From Xylocopa sonorina (lineage: Eukaryota; Arthropoda; Insecta; Hymenoptera; Apidae), in contig NW_027490111.1 of the NCBI RefSeq assembly GCF_050948175.1, positions 806,001 through 870,000 on the forward strand: a DNA stretch of 64,000 bases, written 5' to 3'. A program made the position numbers and the translations under genes. The notes below the pieces were generated by a model. The model was not told where the DNA came from and searched no databases. It saw only the letters and a list, made by a program, of their open reading frames with translations. Positions 49,124 to 62,156 of the stretch are shown in pieces (position 1 is the first letter of the stretch; every line of letters begins with the position of its first letter).

Positions 49124-50249
49124 AGCGAGGAAGTGTCGCATTCACATTCATTTGAAGTGTAGGCGAGGAATACATAACACATAGCAAATCATATTATATC
49201 TTACCATGAAACATAGAAATGAGATGCGATATCGCGTTTTAAGAAGCATTAGAACTCTATTGCTACGATACGTAGACATCTGCAAGCGCTATTTCCTAGC
49301 GAGGAAGTGTCGCATTCACATTCATTTGAAGTGTAGACGAGGAATACATAACACTTCGCAAATCATATTATATCTTACCATGAAACATAGAAATGAGATG
49401 CGATATCGCGTTTTAAGAAGCATTAGATCTCTATTGCTATGATACGTAGACATCTGCAAACGCTATTTCCTTGCAAGGATGTGTCGCATTTACATTCATT
49501 TGAATCGTAGACGAGGAATGCATAACACTTCGCAATGAATATTATATCTTATCATGAAACATAGATATGAGATGCAATATCTCGTTTTAAGAAGCATTTG
49601 AACTCTATTGCTTCGATACGTAGACATCCGCAAACGCTATTTCCTTGCAAGGAAGTGTCGCATTTACATTCATTTGAAGTGTAGACGAGGAATACATAAC
49701 ACTTCGCAAATCATATTATATCTTACCATGAAACATAGAAATCAGATGCGATATCGCGTTTTAAGAAGCATTAGAACTCTATTGCTACGATACGTAGACA
49801 TCTGCAAACGCTATTTCCTTGCAAGGAAGTGTCGCATTTACACTCATTTGAATCGTAGACGAGGAATACATAACACTTCGCAATGAATATTATATCTTAT
49901 CATGAAACATAGATATGAGATGCAATATCTCGTTTTAAGAAGCATTTGAACTCTATTGCTTCGATACGTAGACATCTGCAAACGCTATTTCCTTGCAAGG
50001 AAGTGTCGCATTTACATTCATTTGAAGTGTAGACGAGGAATACATAACACTTCGCAAATCATATTATATCTTACCATGAAACATAGAAATGAGATGCGAT
50101 ATCGCGTTTTAAGAAGCATTAGAACTCAATTGCTGCGATACGCAGACATCTGCAAACGCTATTTCCTTGGAAGGAAGTGTCGCATTTACATTCATTTGAA
50201 TCGTAGACGAGGAATACATAACACTTCGCAATGAATATTATATCTTATC
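48336..50249. repeat. HOR unit 15: 11 monomers, but not the canonical order
   Basis: Same length as the canonical unit (1,914 bp), yet M2/M3/M4 are replaced by the M2/M4 hybrid, and an M6-led hybrid, a GCGTTATCGCG monomer and a CAAGCGC monomer are included. Eleven monomers were therefore reached by a different route: loss of three and gain of three. Confidence 0.85.
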
Positions 50250-51194
50250 ATGAAACATAGATATGAGATGCAATATCTCGTTTTAAGAAGCATTTGAACT
50301 CTATTGCTTCGATACGTAGACATCTGCAAACGCTATTTCCTTGCAAGAAAGTGTCGCACTTACATTCATTTGATGTGTAGACGAGGAATACATAACACTT
50401 CGCAAATCATATTATATCTTACCATGAAAGATAGGAATGAGATGCGATATCGCGTTTTAAGAATCATAAGAACTCTATTGCTACGATACGTAGACATCTG
50501 CAAACGCTATTTCCTTGCAAGGAAGTGTCGCATTTACATTCATTTGAAGTGTAGACGAGGAATACATGATACTTCGCAAATCATATTATATCGTACCATG
50601 AAACATAGAAATGAGATGCGATATCGCGTTTTAAGAAGCATTAGAACACTATTGCTACGATAGGTAGACATTTGCAAACGCTATTTCCTAGCAAAGAAGT
50701 GTCGCATTTACATTCATTTGAAGTGTAGGCGAGGAATACATAACACATAGCAAATCATATTATATCTTACCATGAAACATAGTAGTGAGATGCGATATCG
50801 CGTTTTAAGAAGCATTAGAACTCTACTGCTACGATACGTAGACATCTGCAAACGCTATTTCCTAGCGAGGAAGTCTCGCATTCACATTCATTTGAAGTGT
50901 AGACGAGGAATACATAGCACTTCGCAAATCATATTATATCTTACCATGAAACATAGAAATGAGATGCGATATCGCGTTTTAAGAAGCATTAGATCTCTAT
51001 TGCTATGATACGTAGACATCTGCAAACGCTATTTCCTTGCAAGGATGTGTCGCATTTACATTCATTTGAAGTGTAGACGAGGAATACATAACACTTCGCA
51101 AATCATATTATATCTTACCATGAAACATAGAAATGAGATGCGATATCGCGTTTTAAGAAGCATTAGAACTCAATTGCTGCGATACGCAGACATC

Positions 51195-52010
51195 TGCGAA
51201 CGCTATTTCCTTGCAAGAAAGTGTCGCACTTACATTCATTTGATGTGTAGACGAGGAATACATAACACTTCGCAAATCATATTATATCTTACCATGAAAC
51301 ATAGAAATGAGATGCGATATCGCGTTTTAAGAAGCATTAGAACACTATTGCTACGATAGGTAGACATTTGCAAACGCTATTTCCTAGCAAAGAAGTGTCG
51401 CATTTACATTCATTTGAAGTGTAGGCGAGGAATACATAACACATAGCAAATCATATTATATCTTACCATGAAACATAGAAATGAGATGCGATATCGCGTT
51501 TTAAGAATCATAAGAACTCTATTGCTACGATACGTAGACATCTGCAAACGCTATTTCCTTGCAAGGAAGTGTCGCATTTACATTCATTTGATGTGTAGAC
51601 GAGGAATACATAACACTTCGCAAATCATATTATATCTTACCATGAAACATAGAAATGAGATGCGATATCGCGTTTTAAGAATCATAATAACTCTACTGCT
51701 ACGATACGTAGACATCTGCAAACGCTATTTCCTTGCGAAGAAGTGTCGCATTTACATTCATTTGAAGTGTAGACGAGGAATACATAACACTACGCAAATC
51801 ATATTATATCTTACCATGAAAGATAGGAATGAGATGCGATATCGCGTTTTAAGAATCATAAGAACTCTATTGCTACGATACGTAGACATCTGCAAACGCT
51901 ATTTCCTTGCAAGGAAGTGTCGCATTTACATTCATTTGAAGTGTAGACGAGGAATACATAACACTCCGCAAATCATATTATATCTTACCATGAAACATAG
52001 AAATGAGATG
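51195..52010. repeat. Segment repeated 63 monomers to the right (left copy)
   Basis: Matches about 62,157-62,972 at an offset of exactly 10,962 bp. I noticed few differences, such as CTCTACTGC against CTCTATTGC and TTGCGAAG against TTGCAAAG. It holds the AATCATAATAAC monomer, the ACACTACGC junction and M2. This is the longest-range exact-lattice match I found inside the right part of the array. Confidence 0.8.
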
Positions 52011-52089
52011 CGGTATAGCGTTTTAAGAATCATAAGAACTCTATTGCAACGATACGTAGACATCTGCAAACGCTATTTCCTTGCAAAGA

Positions 52090-53951
52090 AGTGTCGCATT
52101 TACATTCATTTGAAGTGTAGACGAGGAACACATAACACTCCGCAAATCATACCATATCTTACCATGAAACATAGAAATGAGAAGCGATATCGCGTTTTAA
52201 AAATCATAAGAACTCTATTGCTACGATACGTAGACACCTGCAAACGCTATTTCCTTGCAAAGAAGTGTCGCATTTACATTCATTTGAAGTGTAGACGAGG
52301 AATACATAACACTTCGCAAATCATATTATATCTTACCAAGAAACATAGAAATGAGATGCGATATCGCGTTTTAAGAATCATAAGAACTCTATTGCTACGA
52401 TACGTAGACATCTGCAAACGCTGTTTCCTTGCAAGGAAGTGTCGCATTTACATTCATTTGAAGTGTAGACGAGAAATACATAACACTCCGCAAATCATAT
52501 TATATCTTACCATGAAACATAGAAATGAGATGCGATATCGCGTTTTAAGAATCATAATAACTCTATTGCTACGATACGTAGACATCTGCAAACGCTATTT
52601 CCTTGCAAGGTAGTGTCGCATTTACATTCATTTGAAGTGCAGACGAGGAATACATAACACTCCGCAAATCATATTATATCTTACTATGGAACATAGAAAT
52701 GAGATGCGATATCGCGTTCTAAGAAGCAATAGAACACTACTGCTACGATAGGTAGACATTTGCAAACGCTATTTCCTTGCAAGGAAGTGTCGCATTTGCA
52801 TTCATTTGAAGTGTAGACGAGGAATACATGATACTTCGCAAATCATATTATATCTTACCATGAAACATAGAAATGAGATGCGATATCGCGTTTTAAGAAG
52901 CATTAGATCATTATTGCTACGATAGGTAGACATTTGCAAACGCTATTTCCTAGCAAAGAAGTGTCGCATTTACATCCATTTGAAGTGTAGGCGAGGAATA
53001 CATAACACATAGCAAATCATATTATATCTTACCATGAAACATAGAAATGAGATGCGATATCGCGTTTTAAGAAGCATTAGAACTCTATTGCTACGATACG
53101 TAGACATCTGCAAGCGCTATTTCCTAGCGAGGAAGTGTCGCATTCACATTCATTTGAAGTGTAGACGAGGAATACATAACACTTCGCAAATCATATTATA
53201 TCTTACCATTAAACATAGAAATGAGATGCGATATCGCGTTTTAAGAATCATAAGAACTCTATTGCAACGATACGTAGACATCTGCAAACGCTATTTCCTT
53301 GCAAGGAAGTGTCGCATTTACATTCATTTGAAGTGTAGACGAGGAATACATAACATTTCGCAAATCATATTATATCTTACCATGAAACATAGAAGTGAGA
53401 TGCGATATCGCGTTTTAAGAAGCATTAGAACTCTATTGCTACGATACGTAGACATCTGCAAACGCTATTTCCTAGCGAGGAAGTCTCGCATTTACATTCA
53501 TTTGAAGTGTAGACGAGGAATACATAACACTTCGCAAATCATATTATATCTTACCATGAAACATAGAAATCAGATGCGATATCGCATTTTAAGAAGCACT
53601 AGAACTCTATTGCTACGATACGTAGACATCTGCAAACGCTATTTCCTTGCAAGGAAGTGTCGCATTTACACTCATTTGAATCGTAGACGAGGAATACATA
53701 ACACTTCGCAATGAATATTATATCTTATCATGAAACATAGATATGAGATGCAATATCTCGTTTTAAGAAGCATTTGAACTCTATTGCTTCGATACGTAGA
53801 CATCTGCAAACGCTATTTCCTAGCGAGGAAGTCTCGCATTCACTTTCATTTGAAGTGTAGACGAGGAATACATAACACTTCGCAAATCATATTATATCTT
53901 ACCATGAAACATAGAAATGAGATGCGATATCGCGTTTTAAGAAGCATTAGA
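52090..53951. repeat. Block copied ~30 monomers to the right (left copy)
   Basis: Its first part (to about 52,590) matches 57,136-57,636 at an offset of 5,046 bp (29 monomers) and the rest matches 57,781-59,171 at 5,220 bp (30 monomers). Shared marks are AAATCATACCATATC, GAGAAGCGATATCG, TTTTAAAAATC, TTACCAAGAAAC, CGCTGTTTCC, TTAGATCATTATTGC, CCATTAAACATAG and ATATCGCATTTTAAG. The change in offset means one monomer was gained in the right copy or lost here. Confidence 0.84.
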
Positions 53952-54985
53952 ACGCTATTGCTGCGATACGCAGACATCAGCAAACGCTATTTCCTTGCAA
54001 GGAAGTGTCGCATTTACATTCATTTGAAGTGTAGACGAGGAATACATAACACTTCGCAAATCATATTATATCTTACCATGGAACATAGAAATGAGATGCG
54101 ATATCGCGTTCTAAGAAGCAATAGAACACTACTGCTACGATAGGTAGACATTTGCAAACGCTATTTCCTTGCAAGGAAGTGTCGCATTTGCATTCATTTG
54201 AATTGTAGACGAGGAATACATGATACTTCGCAAATCATATTATATCTTACCATGAAACATAGAAATGAGATGCGATATCGCGTTTTAAGAAGCATTAGAA
54301 CACTATTGCTACGATAGGTAGACATTTGCAAACGCTATTTCCTAGCAAAGAAGTGTCGCATTTACATTCATTTGAAGTGTAGACGAGGAATACATAACAC
54401 TTCGCAAATCATATTATATCTTACCATGGAACATAGAAATGAGATGCGATATCGCGTTCTAAGAAGCAATAGAACACTACTGCTACGATAGGTAGACATT
54501 TGCAAACGCTATTTCCTTGCAAGAAAGTGTCGCATTTACATTCATTTGATGTGTAGACGAGGAAAACATGATACTTCGCAAATCATATTATATCTTAATA
54601 TGAAACATAGAAATTAGTTGCGATATCGCGTTTTAAGAGGCATTAGAACACTATCGCTACCATACGTAGACATCTGCAAACGCTGTTTCGTTGCAAGCAA
54701 GTGTCGCATTTACATTCATTTGAAGTGTAGACGAGGAATACATGACACTTCGCAAATCATATTATATCTTACCATGAAACATAGAAATGAGATGCGATAT
54801 CGCGTTTTAAGAAGCACTAGGTCTCTATTGCTACGATAGGTAGACATCTGCAAACGCTATTTCCTTGCAAGGAAATGTCACATTTACATTCATTTGAAGT
54901 GTAGACGAGGAATACATAACACTTCGCATATCATATTATATCTTACCATGAAACATAGAAATGAGATGCGATATCGCGTTTTAAG
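53877..54985. repeat. 8-monomer-offset duplication with diverged monomers (left copy)
   Basis: Matches about 55,269-56,377 at an offset of exactly 1,392 bp, and its part from 54,241 also matches 62,941 onward at 8,700 bp (50 monomers). Shared rare marks are AGAACGCTATTGC (first pair only), GAGGAAAACATG, TTAATATGAAAC, GAAATTAGTTGCG, GAGGCATTAG, ATCGCTACCATACG, TTTCGTTGCAAGC, CACTAGGTCTC and AAATGTCACATTT. This copy alone has CGCTGTTTCG where the others have CGCTATTTCG. Confidence 0.85.
54687..54701 (+). other. TTCGTTGCAAGCAAG variant at the dyad site, loosely like a CENP-B box
   Basis: At the place where ordinary monomers have TTCCTTGCAAGGAAG, this monomer has TTCGTTGCAAGCAAG. Against the essential CENP-B box positions (TTCG, then A, then CGGG) it keeps seven of nine, lacking two of the three final G. 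The same variant lies at 56,079-56,093 and 63,387-63,401. It is more likely a chance result of two substitutions than a working box, since the array otherwise lacks it and I do not know that this organism has CENP-B. Confidence 0.3.
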
Positions 54986-55268
54986 AATCATAATAACTCT
55001 ATTGCTACGATACGTAGACATCTGCAAACGCTATTTCCTTGCAAAGAAGTGTCGCATTTACATTCATTTGAAGTGTAGACGAGAAATACATAACACTTCG
55101 CAAATCATATTATATCTTACCATGAAACATAGTAATGAGATGCGATATCACGTTTTAAGAATCATAAGAACTCTGTTACTACGATACGTAGACATCAGCA
55201 AACGCTATTTCCTTGCAAGGAAGTGTCGCATTTACATTCGTTTGAAGTGTAGACTAGGAATACATAAC

Positions 55269-56377
55269 ACTCCGCAAATCATATTATATCTTACCATGAA
55301 ACATAGAAATGAGATGCGATATCGCGTTTTAAGAAGCATTAGAACGCTATTGCTGCGATACGCAGACATCAGCAAACGCTATTTCCTTGCAAGGAAGTGT
55401 CGCATTTACATTCATTTGAAGTGTAGACGAGGAATACATAACACTTCGCAAATCATATTATATCTTACCATGGAACATAGAAATGAGATGCGATATCGCG
55501 TTCTAAGAAGCAATAGAACACTACTGCTACGATAGGTAGACATTTGCAAACGCTATTTCCTTGCAAGGAAGTGTCGCATTTGCATTCATTTGAATTGTAG
55601 ACGAGGAATACATGATACTTCGCAAATCATATTATATCTTACCATGAAACATAGAAATGAGATGCGATATCGCGTTTTAAGAAGCATTAGAACACTATTG
55701 CTACGATAGGTAGACATTTGCAAACGCTATTTCCTAGCAAAGAAGTGTCGCATTTACATTCATTTGAAGTGTAGACGAGGAATACATAACACTTCGCAAA
55801 TCATATTATATCTTACCATGGAACATAGAAATGAGATGCGATATCGCGTTCTAAGAAGCAATAGAACACTACTGCTACGATAGGTAGACATTTGCAAACG
55901 CTATTTCCTTGCAAGAAAGTGTCGCATTTACATTCATTTGATGTGTAGACGAGGAAAACATGATACTTCGCAAATCATATTATATCTTAATATGAAACAT
56001 AGAAATTAGTTGCGATATCGCGTTTTAAGAGGCATTAGAACACTATCGCTACCATACGTAGACATCTGCAAACGCTATTTCGTTGCAAGCAAGTGTCGCA
56101 TTTACATTCATTTGAAGTGTAGACGAGGAATACATGACACTTCGCAAATCATATTATATCTTACCATGAAACATAGAAATGAGATGCGATATCGCGTTTT
56201 AAGAAGCACTAGGTCTCTATTGCTACGATAGGTAGACATCTGCAAACGCTATTTCCTTGCAAGGAAATGTCACATTTACATTCATTTGAAGTGTAGACGA
56301 GGAATACATAACACTTCGCATATGATATTATATCTTACCATGAAACATAGAAATGAGATGCGATATCGCGTTTTAAG
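55269..56377. repeat. 8-monomer-offset duplication with diverged monomers (second copy)
   Basis: Partner of 53,877-54,985. A private change is GCATATGATATT near 56,320, where the others have GCATATCATATT. It then enters M7/M8-like monomers instead of the AATCATAATAAC run that follows the left copy. Confidence 0.85.
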
Positions 56378-57135
56378 AAGCATTAGATCTCTATTGCTAC
56401 GATACGTAGACATCTGCAAACGCTATTTCCTTGCAAGGAAGTGTCGCATTTACATTCATTTGAATCGTAGACGAGGAATGCATAACACTTCGCAATGAAT
56501 ATTACATCTTATCATGAAACATAGATATGAGATGCAATATCTCGTTTTAAGAAGCATTTGAACTCTATTGCTTCGATACGTAGACATCTGCAAACGCTAT
56601 TTCCTTGCAAGGAAGTGTCGCATTTACATTCATTTGAAGTGTAGACGAGGAATACATAACACTTCGCAAATCATATTATATCTTACCATGAAGCATAGAA
56701 ATGAGATGCGATATCGCGTTTTAAGAAGCATTAGAACTCTATTGCTACGATACGTAGACATCTGCAAACGCTATTTCCTTGCAAGGAAGTGTCGCATTTA
56801 CATTCATTTGAATCGTAGACGAGGAATACATAACACTTCGCAATGAATATTATATCTTATCATGAAACATAGATATGAGATGCAATATCTCGTTTTAAGA
56901 AGCATTCGAACTCTATTGCTTCGATACGTAGACATCTGCAAACGCTATTTCCTTGCAAGAAAGTGTCGCACTTACATTCATTTGATGTGTAGACGAGGAA
57001 TACATAACACTTCGCAAATCATATTATATCTTACCATGAAACATAGAAATGAGATGCGATATCGCGTTTTAAGAAGCATTAGAACTCTATTGCTGCGATA
57101 CGCAGACATCTGCAAACGCTATTTCCTTGAAAGGA

Positions 57136-59171
57136 AGTGTCGCATTTACATTCATTTGAAGTGTAGACGAGGAACACATAACACTCCGCAAATCATACCA
57201 TATCTTACCATGAAACATAGAAATGAGAAGCGATATCGCGTTTTAAAAATCATAAGAACTCTATTGCTACGATACGTAGACACCTGCAAACGCTATTTCC
57301 TTGCAAAGAAGTGTCGCATTTACATTCATTTGAAGTGTAGACGAGGAATACATAACACTTCGCAAATCATATTATATCTTACCAAGAAACATAGAAATGA
57401 GATGCGATATCGCGTTTTAAGAATCATAAGAACTCTATTGCTACGATACGTAGACATCTGCAAACGCTGTTTCCTTGCAAGGAAGTGTCGCATTTACATT
57501 CATTTGAAGTGTAGACGAGAAATACATAACACTCCGCAAATCATATTATATCTTACCATGAAACATAGAAATGAGATGCGATATCGCGTTTTAAGAATCA
57601 TAATAACTCTATTGCTACGATACGTAGACATCTGCAAACGTTATTTCCTTGCAAAGAAGTGTCGCATTTACATTCATTTGAAGTGTAGACGAGGAATACA
57701 TAACACTACGCAAATCATATTATATCTTACCATGAAACATAGAAATGAGATGCGTTATCGCGTTTTAAGAATTATAAGAACTCTATTGCTACGATACGTA
57801 GACATCTGCAAACGCTATTTCCTTGCAAGGTAGTGTCGCATTTACATTCATTTGAAGTGTAGACGAGGAATACATAACACTCCGCAAATCATATTATATC
57901 TTACTATGGAACATAGAAATGAGATGCGATATCGCGTTCTAAGAAGCAATAGAACACTACTGCTACGATAGGTAGACATTTGCAAACGCTATTTCCTTGC
58001 AAGGAAGTGTCGCATTTGCATTCATTTGAAGTGTAGACGAGGAATACATGATACTTCGCAAATCATATTATATCTTACCATGAAACATAGAAATGAGATG
58101 CGATATCGCGTTTTAAGAAGCATTAGATCATTATTGCTACGATAGGTAGACATTTGCAAACGCTATTTCCTAGCAAAGAAGTGTCGCATTTACATCCATT
58201 TGAAGTGTAGGCGAGGAATACATAACACATAGCAAATCATATTATATCTTACCATGAAACATAGAAATGAGATGCGATATCGCGTTTTAAGAAGCATTAG
58301 AACTCTATTGCTACGATACGTAGACATCTGCAAGCGCTATTTCCTAGCGAGGAAGTGTCGCATTCACATTCATTTGAAGTGTAGACGAGGAATACATAAC
58401 ACTTCGCAAATCATATTATATCTTACCATTAAACATAGAAATGAGATGCGATATCGCGTTTTAAGAATCATAAGAACTCTATTGCAACGATACGTAGACA
58501 TCTGCAAACGCTATTTCCTTGCAAGGAAGTGTCGCATTTACATTCATTTGAAGTGTAGACGAGGAATACATAACATTTCGCAAATCATATTATATCTTAC
58601 CATGAAACATAGAAGTGAGATGCGATATCGCGTTTTAAGAAGCATTAGAACTCTATTGCTACGATACGTAGACATCTGCAAACGCTATTTCCTAGCGAGG
58701 AAGTCTCGCATTTACATTCATTTGAAGTGTAGACGAGGAATACATAACACTTCGCAAATCATATTATATCTTACCATGAAACATAGAAATCAGATGCGAT
58801 ATCGCATTTTAAGAAGCACTAGAACTCTATTGCTACGATACGTAGACATCTGCAAACGCTATTTCCTTGCAAGGAAGTGTCGCATTTACACTCATTTGAA
58901 TCGTAGACGAGGAATACATAACACTTCGCAATGAATATTATATCTTATCATGAAACATAGATATGAGATGCAATATCTCGTTTTAAGAAGCATTTGAACT
59001 CTATTGCTTCGATACGTAGACATCTGCAAACGCTATTTCCTAGCGAGGAAGTCTCGCATTCACTTTCATTTGAAGTGTAGACGAGGAATACATAACACTT
59101 CGCAAATCATATTATATCTTACCATGAAACATAGAAATGAGATGCGATATCGCGTTTTAAGAAGCATTAGA
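57136..59171. repeat. Block copied from 52,090-53,951 with one extra monomer
   Basis: Carries all the marks of the left copy plus one extra 174-bp unit spanning about 57,630-57,800 (AACGTTATTTCC with AAAGAAG, ACACTACGC, GCGTTATCGCG). The same monomer combination occurs near 46,320-46,500 and 48,930-49,100, so the extra unit probably came from elsewhere in the array. Confidence 0.84.
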
Positions 59172-60515
59172 TCTCTATTGCTATGATACGTAGACATCTG
59201 CAAACGCTATTTCCTTGTAAGGATGTGTCGCATTTACATTCATTTGAATCGTAGACGAGGAATGCATAACACTTCGCAATGAATATTATATCTTATCATG
59301 AAACATAGATATGAGATGCAATATCTCGTTTTAAGAAGCATTTGAACTCTATTGCTTCGATACGTAGACATCTGCAAACGCTATTTCCTTGCAAGGAAGT
59401 GTCGCATTTACATTCATTTGAAGTGTAGACGAGGAATACATAACACTTCGCAAATCATATTATATCTTACCATGAAACATAGAAATCAGATGCGATATCG
59501 CGTTTTAAGAAGCATTAGAACTCTATTGCTACGATACGTAGACATCTGCAAGCGCTATTTCCTAGCGAGGAAGTGTCGCATTCACATTCATTTGAAGTGT
59601 AGACGAGGAATACATAACACTTCGCAAATCATATTATATCTTACCATGAAACATAGAAATGAGATGCGATATCGCGTTTTAAGAAGCATTAGATCTCTAT
59701 TGCTATGATACGTAGACATCTGCAAACGCTATTTCCTTGCAAGGATGTGTCGCATTTACATTCATTTGAATCGTAGACGAGGAATGCATAACACTTCGCA
59801 ATGAATATTATATCTTATCATGAAACATAGATATGAGATGCAATATCTCGTTTTAAGAAGCATTTGAACTCTATTGCTTCGATACGTAGACATCCGCAAA
59901 CGCTATTTCCTTGCAAGGAAGTGTCGCATTTACATTCATTTGAAGTGTAGACGAGGAATACATAACACTTCGCAAATCATATTATATCTTACCATGAAAC
60001 ATAGAAATCAGATGCGATATCGCGTTTTAAGAAGCATTAGAACTCTATTGCTACGATACGTAGACATCTGCAAACGCTATTTCCTTGCAAGGAAGTGTCG
60101 CATTTACACTCATTTGAATCGTAGACGAGGAATACATAACACTTCGCAATGAATATTATATCTTATCATGAAACATAGATATGAGATGCAATATCTCGTT
60201 TTAAGAAGCATTTGAACTCTATTGCTTCGATACGTAGACATCTGCAAACGCTATTTCCTTGCAAGGAAGTGTCGCATTTACATTCATTTGAGGTGTAGAC
60301 GAGGAATACATAACACTTCGCAAATCATATTATATCTTACCATGAAACATAGAAATGAGATGCGATATCGCGTTTTAAGAAGCATTAGAACTCAATTGCT
60401 GCGATACGCAGACATCTGCAAACGCTATTTCCTTGGAAGGAAGTGTCGCATTTACATTCATTTGAATCGTAGACGAGGAATACATAACACTTCGCAATGA
60501 ATATTATATCTTATC

Positions 60516-62156
60516 ATGAAACATAGATATGAGATGCAATATCTCGTTTTAAGAAGCATTTGAACTCTATTGCTTCGATACGTAGACATCTGCAAACGCT
60601 ATTTCCTTGCAAGAAAGTGTCGCACTTACATTCATTTGATGTGTAGACGAGGAATACATAACACTTCGCAAATCATATTATATCTTACCATGAAAGATAG
60701 GAATGAGATGCGATATCGCGTTTTAAGAATCATAAGAACTCTATTGCTACGATACGTAGACATCTGCAAACGCTATTTCCTTGCAAGGAAGTGTCGCATT
60801 TACATTCATTTGAAGTGTAGACGAGGAATACATGATACTTCGCAAATCATATTATATCGTACCATGAAACATAGAAATGAGATGCGATATCGCGTTTTAA
60901 GAAGCATTAGAACACTATTGCTACGATAGGTAGACATTTGCAAACGCTATTTCCTAGCAAAGAAGTGTCGCATTTACATTCATTTGAAGTGTAGGCGAGG
61001 AATACATAACACATAGCAAATCATATTATATCTTACCATGAAACATAGAAGTGAGATGCGATATCGCGTTTTAAGAAGCATTAGAACTCTACTGCTACGA
61101 TACGTAGACATCTGCAAACGCTATTTCCTAGCGAGGAAGTCTCGCATTCACATTCATTTGAAGTGTAGACGAGGAATACATAGCACTTCGCAAATCATAT
61201 TATATCTTACCATGAAACATAGAAATGAGATGCGATATCGCGTTTTAAGAAGCATTAGATCTCTATTGCTATGATACGTAGACATCTGCAAACGCTATTT
61301 CCTTGCAAGGATGTGTCGCATTTACATTCATTTGAATCGTAGACGAGGAATGCATAACACTTCGCAATGAATATTATATCTTATCATGAAACATAGATAT
61401 GAGATGCAATATCTCGTTTTAAGAAGCATTTGAACTCTATTGCTTCGATACGTAGACATCTGCAAACGCTATTTCCTTGCAAGGAAGTGTCGCATTTACA
61501 TTCATTTGAAGTGTAGACGAGGAATACATAACACTTCGCAAATCATATTATATCTTACCATGAAACATAGAAATCAGATGCGATATCGCGTTTTAAGAAG
61601 CATTAGAACTCTATTGCTACGTTACGTAGACATCTGCAAACGCTATTTCCTTGCAAGGAAGCGTCGCATTTACACTCATTTGAATCGTAGACGAGGAATA
61701 CATAACACTTCGCAATGAATATTATATCTTATCATGAAACATAGATATGAGATGCAATATCTCGTTTTAAGAAGCATTTGAACTCTATTGCTTCGATACG
61801 TAGACATCTGCAAACGCTATTTCCTTGCAAGGAAGTGTCGCATTTACATTCATTTGAAGTGTAGACGAGGAATACATAACACTTCGCAAATCATATTATA
61901 TCTTACCATGAAACATAGAAATGAGATGCGATATCGCGTTTTAAGAAGCATTAGAACTCTATTGCTACGTTACGTAGACATCTGCAAACGCTATTTCCTT
62001 GCAAGGAAGCGTCGCATTTACACTCATTTGAATCGTAGACGAGGAATACATAACACTTCGCAATGAATATTATATCTTATCATGAAACATAGAAATGAGA
62101 TGCGATATCGCGTTTTAAGAATCATAATAACTCTATTGCTACGATACGTAGACATC
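60516..62156. repeat. HOR unit 17 (start), followed by hybrid monomers
   Basis: M1, M2/M4 hybrid, M5, M6, M7, M8, M9, M10 in order (60,516-61,907). The place of M11 is taken by an M9-like monomer with CTACGTTACG and GGAAGCGTCGC (61,908), then a hybrid monomer at 62,082. M6 has ACATAGCACTTCG, shared with the copy near 50,913. A private change is TTGAGGTGTAG near 60,290. Confidence 0.83.

Larger units (their letters stand above)
50250..60515. repeat. Heterogeneous zone (59 monomers) between regular HOR units
   Basis: Starts with M1 and the M2/M4 hybrid, then loses the regular order. It contains a long run of AATCATAAG/AATCATAATAAC monomers with AAAGAAG (51,468-52,613), M3/M4-like pairs (53,928 and 55,320), the diverged GAAATTAGTTGCG monomers, and several duplications. 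One M1-like b monomer at 56,856 is not followed by M2. All parts remain on the 174-bp lattice. No gene or unique sequence was seen. Confidence 0.82.

Noticed and set aside
51468..52613. Protein-coding gene with a 58-residue repeat
   Set aside because: The open frame arises from a stop-free monomer whose length is a multiple of 3. It is interrupted irregularly by variant stops, shows no silent-site bias by eye, has no recognisable domain, and the same sequence continues for the entire window.
54687..54701. Functional CENP-B box
   Set aside because: Two essential G positions are missing and only three monomers in the window carry the variant; kept only as a low-confidence site.
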